Shown one piece after another: positions 51,601-63,600 of a stretch of DNA of 64,000 nucleotides (within the stretch, counting starts at the first letter, position 1; each line of letters opens with the position of its first letter). Source of the DNA: Incurvaria masculella (Eukaryota > Arthropoda > Insecta > Lepidoptera > Incurvariidae); assembly GCA_946894095.1 (NCBI GenBank), contig OX335659.1, positions 2,425,501 to 2,489,500 on the forward strand, written 5' to 3'. The translations under genes were made by a program, and so were the position numbers. Under the pieces are notes generated by a model. The model had not been told where the DNA came from. It searched no databases and saw only the letters and a program-made list of their open reading frames with translations.

Positions 51601-54600
51601 GGTGCGAGCGGTAGGAGGCGAGCAGCGTGTCGACGCCGAGCGTGGCACGGACAGGCGCGTACTGCGCCTGGCCCACCTCGTCGCCCGTGTAGTGCAGCAC
51701 GATCAGGGGCTGGAGCAGCATGCTGGAGGAGACGTGCGCCGCCACAGTGAGCTGTCCTGACGGGTGGCCCGGCGCTATCGGTTGCTGCAACATTATCATT
51801 TCATTAACACCAACGGGCGAGGTTAACATGGTTCGCAAAGCGATTGCTTTGAAGCGCTCCGTCGGGTTGCCCAGGCTGCAAAGGGGCACACCACATGTGC
51901 AAAACAAACCCGACCTTAGGCTGCTTCTGGACTTATGTCATCTATGGTACCATCAAATGGGATGAAAATATGGTCAGAATGGCCAACTTCACCTTAGAAA
52001 TGTCAAAACTATCATTGCTGCCAAGTTATGTTAACACGTTTTTAGATTCAAGATTTACTCCATGATGCAGTTAGAATAAGTTTTGGAGTAAAAAAAGAGC
52101 TTTTGTGAACGGATTTTAATATAATAGACCAGGACAAAGGTTGAAATGAAAGATTACAGGTTATGTTATTGTGATATTTTCTTTCCTACACCTTGCATGA
52201 TAAGCATAATTTTCAGAATAATAACTAGAAAAATGTGTCATTTTAATTTCTTAGGTTGAGTAAATAAAACTTTAAAATCTATTCTATTTAAATTTGTATG
52301 GTGATGCCACCTGTCGTGATACATAATTTGTTTTTTTCCCCATTAGGAATGCAAGCACCAAAAGAAGCCGTGCTCTAAAGGGAAGGCCCTGGCAAAGCAA
52401 ATTATTTCTTTAGAAATGCGGTGTGTTAGGCTAATATCATGACGATGGGTATTGGCCATCAACGTACAATTGAAAAAAAAAATGGTTCAATTGTAACAAA
52501 TACTTAAATTTTTAGGAATGAAGTTTACCATAAGACAAACAAACTTAGCGGATCTGTTGACGTTACTTTCGACTTCAAAGGATTTTTACAGGAAACCCAC
52601 AGATCCTCACCAAAACATTGCCCGCTGACTATCTTAAGATGATAGCTGGAGAGAGATAGATAGAAAGAAAGATACAGATGGTGCGAGAGAGAGAGAAAGA
52701 GAGAGTAGGTAGTGAAATAGAGAGGTACAGATAGTGCCAGAAAGAAATAGATAGACAGTGCTAGAGAGAGGGGTATGGAAAGAGAGAGATGGGTAAGCGT
52801 TACCTGGCAGGGCCGGTTGGCCTGCTCCACGAGTAGGCGGAAGGTATGCCGCGTGGGCACGTTGTCGGTGACGGCCTGCAGCAGCCCACGGTTGTCGTCG
52901 CGCGTCAGCCGACGGTCCTGCATCACCTGTTTTGTGTTGCTGTTTTTAATATTGAGTTCGAGTAAAATGTATGTACGAGCGGCCGTTTTGGTACCGCCGT
53001 AGATCACAAATATACAAAGTAAGTGAGCTTGCTCTGTAACAACTTTTTCCATACTTTTCACATGCTTAAGATTGTTAGCGCTGAATGATGAAATACGATA
53101 TTAATAGGTGCTCTGTGACATATTTTGGATTTCGTGCTATGTTTTTAAAATCGTCGATCATCGCGCACGACAAGGGGTCGTGCTACTGGGTTATCGATGT
53201 TGGCAAATGCGAGTGGAACCACTTATATTCTTTTGAAGTGCTGGTACCCACAAGACTACAGTAATGCAGCATCATTTAAAAAAGAAAAAGCGTAGTAAAT
53301 ACCTCCATCTGTCCGGGCTGCAGCGCCGCCATGCCCAGCGGCGTGGAGGTGAGCAGCGTGAGCCGTGTGCGCGCGTCTTCGATGTAGGCGGCCGCTGGCA
53401 TCGGGTAGAAGTTGGCCTGTAGCGGCAGCGCCTTCAGGTACCGACGCTTTATCATCTGCAATGGGTGGGAATCGGGGTGTTAGATCCGCAAGGGAAATAG
53501 GAAGCGCGTTACATATGCAACGATATTATTGGCGCGAAGGGGAGGACATTAGATATGGACCTGGAACATTACATATGGCAATGGAGGTCAATTTAATTAT
53601 TAACCGAAAAGTCATTCCATATGAAAAAAACCGGCCAAGTGCGAGTCGGACTAGCACATGAAGGGTTCCATACCATCTTACAATATTGAAATAAAAAAAC
53701 GCGTTTTGGCAAAATGAATACACACTCTGTGAAAGTTTCAGCTGTCTACCTCTTACGGTTCATAAGATACAGCCCTGTGATAGACGGACGGACGGACGGA
53801 CGGACGGACGGACGGATGGACGCATTACATCTGTAAAGGAGAGGGCATTACATTTGGAACAGGAAAGTAATTACATCTAGTAAGTGGAGGGCATTACATT
53901 TGGAACAGGAAAGGCATTATGTCTGCAATGGGAAGGGCATCACATCTAGAACAGGAAAGACATTGCATCTTCAATGGGGAAGACATTACGTCTGGAAAGT
54001 GACTAAATTGGAGATGTGGTGAGCTGTGAACTGTAAACTGAGTGTTAAATAATCGAAATGTATAGTACATCCAAATCGTTAAATTGACTGATTTATCACG
54101 ATGATTAAAATGAGACTTCAACAGAATAAATGTTGGGGAATGCCTTCGTGTACAGAAATATAGGAACACATATGCATTTTATTAAGATCGTGAAACTGGT
54201 ACTGGTAAACTGACGATAAAGGATAGGTTGTAACCTGCATGCCGTTGAGGTCGGTGTAGAACTCGGGCCCATTCTCTATGTTGGTGGAGAAGCGAAGCGC
54301 TATTTCAACATCGTCGTGCGATCGGTCAAGCGTCACCGTGCTCACGAGCTCCAACTCTGCGTGCGGTTGAGAATCGCTGTTCGTCACCACCATCTGTTCG
54401 CAGTAACCAAGAATTAGGCATACATATGCAACAAAATACAAGACATCAGGGACAGCATGAATTCTTGGACGCTGCATATCCGTTCTAGCAAAGATTGACC
54501 GACGTTAACGATGCTCCCGAATCATGAGAACAATAACCACATACCACACATCTGCTCATAGTCAAGAGACTGAGTGTTTAAGGAACATCAGAGTTATGTT

Positions 54601-57600
54601 AAAACTTCAAGCCCATGGAGAAGGTTGCAAAGAGAGTTTTACTTATACATATAACTATTTGACAATTTTTTAATGATACTGTTTAGATTTATTGCGAATT
54701 TATTTTATTTTATGACAATGTGAAAAATTAAATTGAATATCGAATTGATTTATATTATCACGGAATAAATGATTTTGATTTGATTTTATTTTAATTTTTG
54801 TAGTCCGAGTTTTCTCTAACTGCCGCATTAACGCCCGTTTCCACTTCCATTGCATACAAATATGCAATATAACCGAAAGTTACTGATCACTAGATTTCTG
54901 GTAACTAGAGGTGGTGAAAACAGGGGTAAGTCAATCATCGTCGCATTGTAGCCTTTCGTGATTGTGTCGAGTCAGGAATCCATCAGATTATTTTCTGTGG
55001 TCTTTCAAAGCTCCTAGCATATTTGCTCAATGTGTGGTTGCTGAATTTCTGTCTGTCTGTGTGTCTGCATCTGTCTGTCTGCGTCTGTCAGTCTGTCTGT
55101 CTGTCAAATCCTCTGCATCTGTCCATATCTGTCTGTATCTAAATTTTTCTGTCTATAGATTTCTGTATGTGGCTGTAGCATACAGCTCCATGCAATAACA
55201 TGAACATAAAATGGAGCGGAAACAAATGAATATATTACATTATAGATATTAATTTCATATCAGATCTCTGCCAGCTTTAATTTGAAACAAATTAATTTGG
55301 TATTCCAGACAAAAGCCATTTTAGTTCACACTTGCCAGCAATGGGAATCGGTAGTTTTATAGGTACCAACCTAACACTTCGACGGTGAAGTTGCTGCAGT
55401 ACCATGCACATGTTATTGGAGAGTAGATTCTGCTATTTCTTCTACGTCGGAGAGAGCTCACCTCAAGCAAGATGTTCCTCTGGGCAGTGTACAGCGTGGA
55501 GCGCATAGGCCCCTCCACCAGCGCCATCTCGGGGTAGGGCTCCAGTTGGACCGAGCGCGCCGCCCCGTCCGGCATGAACAGGTACGCGCCGCTGTTTTCC
55601 GGCGCACTCTGAGTGCCATACCTGCGCGCATCCAACGCTTTAGAGTACAGTTTGCAAAAAGATCTGGGAACGACTTTGTCGCACAGCCAGTAAAGAAATG
55701 AAAGGCCCGGAGTGGCGACCATTTTCTAACCAGTGGTCCGACTTTTCTTAACTTTCACAATGGGAAAGCTGCTTATTTATCATGACAGGCGGCGTCTAAG
55801 CGACATGACCTAAATAATCTGGCAAAGCTGTCAAATACCATACAAAATAAAACAGAATAGATTTGAAAATGTCAACTAATCTCAATCTATTATTATTATA
55901 TTATTATTGTTTACACTAGCAGCTGAAAATGTATGCGTGTACTTCACTGATTGAGTGCACATTGTCTTTTTTTTAATGACTTATTATGTGTTCATAATAC
56001 GAATCGTTTTTTTAATATTTTTTACATGACTATCCAAATTGTATTTGAAACTGTTTACTGAGGTAGCACTTGTGACTTCCTCCGGCAGCTTGTTCCAGTC
56101 TTCCACAACACGGTTTGATAGAAAGTGTTTCCACGTCAATGAATTTAATGAATATATTTATTACACAATTTCCTAGATGTTCTTCCCAAAAATATTTTTT
56201 TCCAAATAACGCCAAGCAAATGAAGTCGAAAGAAAATATTACAAATCATAACTGATAATATTTCGTTTCAAACTCTGTGCTGGTTAATAATAAAAAAAAA
56301 AATATATTTGACTTCTGATCGCAGAGAAAGCAAATACAGTGAATACTTGTGTTCCGAATTGATATTACTGCTCATAGCCACAATTGCACGATATCAAATC
56401 GGAACGAATTTGAGCAGACATATGTGTCAGAGCCTATCCTCGTAGCAAGTACCTCGAAAATTACTTGTAAGTCTCGAGAGTAGTTATTTCTGGCCTAGAA
56501 TCGTCTAACTAACCAACAAATGGCTAAAGGCCTTTGTTATTTCAGGATACAAATGCATACGATCATACAACTACAGATAAACACGCTTAATGAAAGCTCG
56601 ATGACAGCGTACACGTCGCAAATGCTCTCAACCGTGCGCGCTGTACGATCTGTGTGCGGTCTAGAGTCACGTCCCTTATGTCAACATGACTTTTACGAGA
56701 ATGAATATAAGCAATTCGGAACGGCCATGTACGCTACATTGCTGCAATCTCTGCAATATACGCATTTAGGAACGCAGTGTTTGTCAGTCTTGTAAGCACA
56801 GAGCGCTCACGCTGGGTGTGTGGGAATATCTATTCCGTTAAACATGGAGACTCACTCGACGATGTCCATGTGGACGGGCGTGACGGCGCCGTCGCGCGCG
56901 ACCACCGCCTTGAGCAGGCCGGTGCGCGCGGCGACGGCGCGGGTTCCCGCGGCGCCCGCGCGCACCGCCACGTCGCCCTCGCGCCGCCCCTCCGCCGCCT
57001 CCACCGGGAACTGCCGCGGCAGCGCCGCGCCCGCTCCCTCTGCGTTGTACAGCCGGAGCGTCGCGTACTCCACCAGGCTGTTATTACAATATTGTTAGCC
57101 TCTTCCTCAGTAGACCAGCAGACGTGACCCCTCCGGGAGGTAGCCAGCGTAAAATGGGATGACATACGTAAGCACTTTAGTACAATATTTAGTAGATATC
57201 ACTGTTCAACTGCTAATTATTGTATAAGGGTTACGTTCCAACCAAATAGGAAAACACAAAACATGAACCTTTCACCGTCCTCGCCCTCGGGGCTCTCGGG
57301 ATGGAGCATCGACACCGAGTACGTGGTGAGCGCCATCGGCGGCACGACCACCCGGAACGTCAGCAGGAACTTGTTGGGCTCCACGCCGAGCCGCGCGCCC
57401 TGCGTCACCACCGGGCTCACCTGCGCCCGCACCTGCTCGCCCTTCCGGTCCCTCACCTGCCCATGCAATTAACACTTTTAATTTCGGTCCCTCACCTGAC
57501 CATACAATGAACAGTTTTAATTCCAGTCCCTCACCTGCCCATACAATTAACACATTTAATTCCGGTCCCTCACCTGCTCATACAATTAACACTTTTAATT

Positions 57601-60600
57601 CCGATGCCTCATCTGCTCATACAATTAACACATTTAACATCCTCAACATAGCCGAATGGGTACCATTAGTATTCCGTTATTGTTACAAAACTAAATGTTG
57701 AGACCTCGTGAATTATTTAGCACAGTTGCCTTAGTTTAGTTATATTTATTCTAGCTGCTTTTCAGAATTCATGCATTTTTATTTGTAAAGTTGAGGTGCT
57801 CTCAAAGCATTATAGTGTTGTTGCTTCTTACAACCTTCTGCCTGCGCCTTCTGGCGCCAAAATCTACCTCATAAAAGGGCAAAAGCAAAACGGTAAAAAT
57901 AAGCATATTATTATTATTGTCTCGATACACTAGCAGCTTAAAGCTGATGCGTGTACTTGTTTTTTTTTTCTTAATATCTTTAAGTATTCATATTCCTGAG
58001 AGTTTCTTGTCCCTAGAATACCTGGTCCGGACAGTACATGACTGAGTGGGGACTACGTTCGCTGGATCTTTGTCCTAACAACCGAGGCGGGACCTCTCAG
58101 AGAGCCAAGTGAGCCAGGAGTTGAGTGTTGAGGATAGTGTGAGCGCGTGCGAAGTGAAGTAGCATTATAGCATATCAGTAGTCAAACCTGAATTGGAAAT
58201 GGGTTTGAAGAGTTTGCTTCTACATTCAATTGTGTATGTTTGCCGCCGTCTCATATTCAACCTTGTTTTATGTTATTGTTTATTGTTTATTCATCATCCA
58301 TAGACAGTACACTGCACTCGGATTTGTCATATTTTATCATTAGCCAGTTCGGGGAAATCCCAGCGAAGAAGAACTGGAAAGAAACTCCGCTGGTTTTTTT
58401 TTTCAACTTCCACTTAGTCTAAATTTACAAAAGTATTTAGACTTACAGATAAACACGCTAAATTAATATGAATTGACGAGAATCAACAATTCATGTCATA
58501 TGCAACAGTTCATGACAAATATCAGTTTATTGGTAAAGACCATGCCCGCCATCGAGCATGCTGCCAATTGGAGCAAGCCAGTCCCCACAAACAGCACCCG
58601 TTCACGAGCATCACGCCAGGCACAGCCATCGCCTCTATCAACCATATTTTAGGGAAAGAGGAGACCCGAACCCAGCGTCGCCGCTAGTACGGGACCTTAA
58701 AGCGATGCACTACTCCAGTGGCAACATGAAAAAGTTGTGAAAGTTCTGTACGATTTAGTTTTAATACGATTATTTCTGTCATGAACTACTACAGTGACCT
58801 GTAAACAAAGAGTCAAAACACAAAATACATTATTATTCTTACAGCTAAAAAAAAACTATATAATATTACACTTTAAATGCGTTTAAAGGACCCAAAGTCG
58901 TAATTTGGGAGATCGCATACACTGCTTTCCCCCTTCTAGCGTCAGTCACACACCCACTAGTACACTTCAAAACAGAAGTCATAAAATGGCAACTTTATCT
59001 GGTAATAATAATCTTTGTTGCAAATTTTTAAATTAGAGTTTACACTTCAATACTAATGGATTATCATAGACCAGAAGAACAAATATAAGATGGCGATATG
59101 TAACAGAAGCTGCACCACCAAAGTGGGAACACTAAGTAGTCTCGACTGAACACCAACCTTCACGAGGTGCGTTGAGACCACCAGGGTCAGCATCTCGTAG
59201 CGTGTGAAGGAGAGCGCGTTGTAGAGAACGACGCGCCGCGTCGGCGCCAGCACGTCCAGCGTGATGGTGATGCGGCCGGGCACGCCGCTCGCGTTGCGCC
59301 ACACATCATCCACGTCCATGTACACATCTTCCTGTGTCTGTATGTGAATCTGAAAAGACACACAGTTATGGAAGCTTCCAGAGTACACAGCTCTGGTCCA
59401 AATCATTTTGCGTGCATACAACGCCGCTCATAATTTAGACCGCCATGACCACTCTTAACAAAAGATAACCAATAATTTCAAACTGACCCACCCCTGAAGG
59501 CCTCCTTGCTACTGAGGATTGTCATTTGAAAACATTCACTCTACACTCCATCGAATGCTTTACGACTGGACCAGCCGTAAGCACGCTGTGAGCTGCCAAA
59601 AGCCTAATTTCGGCCAAGCCTTAATAGTATTAAAAAACTGATGAATGTGTCCATTCATTCATAAGTCAGAGTAAGGTCGAGACATCTTTACCAACAATAC
59701 ACACTCAAAGTATAGCTTAAAGGAGCCTCTAATTGCAGAGCAAGAAAAAGAAAAAGCAGAACACCATACTAGGTCCACTCTCTGCTAGAGTGAGCTCATC
59801 TAGTGTGAAACCCATACTTCAAGAAGAATAAGATCTAAGAGACAGAGGCGGACAAGAAAAAATATTTAAGAAATCAGAAATAAGATCGGTGTGCATGTGT
59901 GGATGGAATAACGAATCCACAGAATCTAAAGAGGGTCTCAGATTCTGCAGCGAAATCCAAGACCGTGAAAAAAACATTTCTATGAAAACTGTAACATTAT
60001 GACGATTTGGGCGGATTACTTCACGGTCACTGTGAGCCTTTCCAATTCTTTATTTATTTTATATTAGTTTCATTCTATATCTACATATTTAGTCTTTCGA
60101 GTTTATATATTTATAAGATCACCCAATCACCCGAGCCATGCTGGCCGCGCCGGCGAGTCAGAGGCGAATGGCGAACATCTTGGTTGGAGTGTAAATTTAG
60201 ATTTCAACCTGTCAGAGAATTAACAGCCAGAACTCTTACCGATGGTTGTCCCAACAAATAGTACGCCGACTGCTGAATGGCGGACTGGCAATACTTTATA
60301 GCCGTGTGCATCCTGTAATGCAGTACACACTAAGTTAGTGTCAGGATACAGAGCTATAACAAATATGTATAATGTTAAAATAAGTATGAAAAAAAATCTA
60401 ATCAACGTTTCTAGGTCCATACATCGGTTACCAAGTCTTAAAAAAGTAATTTTAATTCAAATTACCTAACACCAATACGCCGTTGTCCCAGAGAAGGTAA
60501 GCAGACGATGAAAACAGAACAATGAAATACACTTTTTCTGTGTGGGTTCCGGTATGTAAAAAGAATATAAGAATACAATGGAGCCCAATGCATTTCTTCC

Positions 60601-63600
60601 CGTGCAAGTTGTAAGGGCCACTAAGGGATTTATCTTTCGTTATTTAGATTTGAGGAAGGCCCTGGCATGGCAACGAGTTCCCATGTGATGTTTAGTGCTA
60701 AAAGACAGTGGTTATGGTATTTGCCATCCATGTCGAGTTGCATTAAAAATAACACACCTTTGCTTTCTCTTTGCTTACAACTTTTCATCCATGCTATTTG
60801 CCGGGGCTACACTTAGCAAATCACCAATCTTGTCATGGCACGTTTTCGCCTTCGTCTATTATTCTTTCGCTACACATTAGTTGTTATAATTTTTCTTTTA
60901 TTGACAATGGTCAATAAAATCAACTACCACAGGAAGTCATAAGTGCCAAAACAGTTAATGGGTTCAAAAATTTTCTAGACAAATATAAATATGGAAATAG
61001 ACCATAAATAAATAAACATAAAACAAAAAACAAAAAAAAAAAACAAATGCACTCAGTAGTTCTAAAACCTGATATGCACGCATCAGCTTTTAGCTGCTAG
61101 TGTTATAAACCAAATAATAATAATAATAATGGTCTCTTAGCCAACGAACTGTGCAACAAAAAAAACTCACTTCATAAACTGGTTACGAACAACGCAATTG
61201 CACTGCATACATTTCTATATACGTACCGTGTGTCTGCAAAATCTTTTTATGCTTGCCTCGCTGATTTTGTAATATGTAAGTGCAGTTATAGTGTATTTAA
61301 AAATATAGACTTAGTGAATCTCTAACCATGATAACGACAGATGTCATTTAATTTAATTTATTTAAACTTTTTGGTAGTCAAACTATGCTAAGTTACGTAA
61401 AAAAGATCTGCGGATTCGATCAACCCAGTAATGAAGAACCCGCGATAGTGAAATCTTTATACTTTAATTTTATGAAATGTAAATATTTGACAATTCCAAG
61501 TGTTCCCTGCGTCCCAAAGGAGGATAAATAAATACAATACAAAACAAATGCACATACTTGTTGGCATAGTCCGCGTGCACGTCGTCGCGGCTCGTGCCCG
61601 TGATGCCGTCGTGGTGCTGGAACAGCGCGAGGAAGCGGCGCGCCGGCTCGACGCGGTCGCGCAGCTGCAGCGACATGATGTCCGTCACCACGTTGATGCC
61701 GGTTGCCTGCGCCGTTATCATCTCTGCCGCCCTGCGCACGTCGACAGGCGTGTAACGCGCAATTATTGGCTAGTTTCTTTATATCTCTAATGGCAATGTC
61801 AAAATTACCCTAGAATGGTGATTAAAACCGAACGAGAGCTATCGAACTGAAGAAGAATAAACTGATTGCAGAAAATGGATTTGGCATGGATATAGTGCAC
61901 AGGCCAAGTTGACTGATCCAGACATAGTGTCTGGTTTTTTTTGGACTGGGCAGACGCTTTTGATCCCAATTCCTCATTTTACGAAAAGTAGAGATAATGT
62001 GTACCAGAAACCTTCAGCTAAGATGGTTTTAAAGTTATTGGACAATGACCAACGGATGTTGTCCAAACTAACAGAATCCACCCCAGTACCCACTGTATGC
62101 TAGCGGCCCATAAATGGACTTCAGCAGGGAAGTTTCATGAGTCCAATACTGTTCAAAATGTACTTGTACAGTGAAAACTCTTAATTAAATACTGCAGGAT
62201 ACTGCTGTTACGGTGTTTAAAGTAAAACACAAGCTACCCAGCCGATGAGTGGAAAAGTCCCAAAGTGCAGTTAAAGTTGCACTATGCTGCTCAGAGTGTG
62301 ACTTTTAGGTGGTTGATTTAGTGAAAAGTATAACATATCTTGTGATAACAAACCAAGCTGCAAAATTGATCTTCGAAACCTACATCCAAAGAACTAAGTG
62401 AGGGACCCAAGGCCAAAGAACTTATACTGTTGTACAAGTTATTAGCTTAGTTAACGATTGAAAGTCATCTATGAAGCAGCCATGGTCAGTAATACTGATG
62501 AATTACTCATCCTGACTGGCACAGGGTACTTAGCTAACCATTAACATGTCCTCAAATCGTGTCTGTGAATTGTACCTGCACCTGTTTAAGTACGCTTTTT
62601 AATTTTTATTGATATTTTTTTTATGAATGTACATTACTTGTCTTTCAACGACTTTCATAAAGTAGTGGCAAGGAACCCACCGCACGTAAGCGAGCAGCGA
62701 GCGCTCCATGCTCTTGTAAAAGGGCCGGGAGGTGTAGTAGCCGCTCCAGTAGTGCTGATTGCGGTCCGCGTACGTGAAGAAATCCCCGGAAAGCACGGGG
62801 AACGTCTCCGGTTTCGTCTCCGCGTGGACCGCCTCGAAGTAATCGTTCAGCGTGCCGTACTTCACCTGAGATACAGAAAAATAGATGAGATCCACATTAC
62901 GTGCGAGGATTAAAATTGTAAGGTCTAATATATAAGCAATAAAGTTATTGGTTGGTTGTGATGTCTCCCACAACTTTTTTTTTAAACTAACTGGATGTAT
63001 ATGGTTAATACTATAGCCACTGTCACGATACCATCTCAAATTCACTGAATTCCCATAGAAATTATGTGCTACGCCAGGACTTTCCCTTTATAAGCTGCTC
63101 GTAGCCTAGTGGCGCGAGGACTTGCCTAGCATACCAGAGGTCTGGGTTCAAATCCTCACCCCGTTCATGCACCCCTATCTTTTTCTTTCTGAGTTGGATA
63201 AGTGCGTTTCGTCACGGATGGTCTGGAATGGCACGTTGCTCTGGTACGGTTGGCCTGCTATGGTGCATGCCTATCATCTTGTTACACAGTTACCTCTGCG
63301 TTGAGGTCCTCGTGCTCGTTGATGTAGGTGAGAAGCATGTCGTAGTTGTTGAACTGGGCGTCCCACTCGCTGGCGCGGTCCCAGCGGAAGTCGTCGCCCA
63401 GTGGGATGGCCACCACGTAGCTCTGGTACGGCTGGCCTGCTATGGTGCATGCCTATCATCTTGTTACATAGTTACCTCCGCGTTGAGGTCCTCGTGTTCG
63501 TTGATGTAGGTGAGGAGCATGTCGTAGTTGTTGAACTGGGCGTCCCACTCGCTGGCGCGGTCCCAGCGGAAGTCGTCGCCCAGTGGGATGGCCACCACGT

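Noticed and set aside
52525..53061. 178-codon minus-strand frame
   Set aside because: Only its middle (52804-52926) is a mannosidase exon; the rest is intron with GAGA simple repeat translated as Leu/Ser/Tyr runs.
57507..57701. Frame encoding repeated [12 protein letters not shown] modules
   Set aside because: This is the 39-bp exon-edge repeat read on the wrong strand; the unit length divisible by three keeps it open by chance.
63103..63175. tRNA gene
   Set aside because: A-box and B-box are present but the cloverleaf cannot be completed, and the same sequence heads several SINE copies with attached body.
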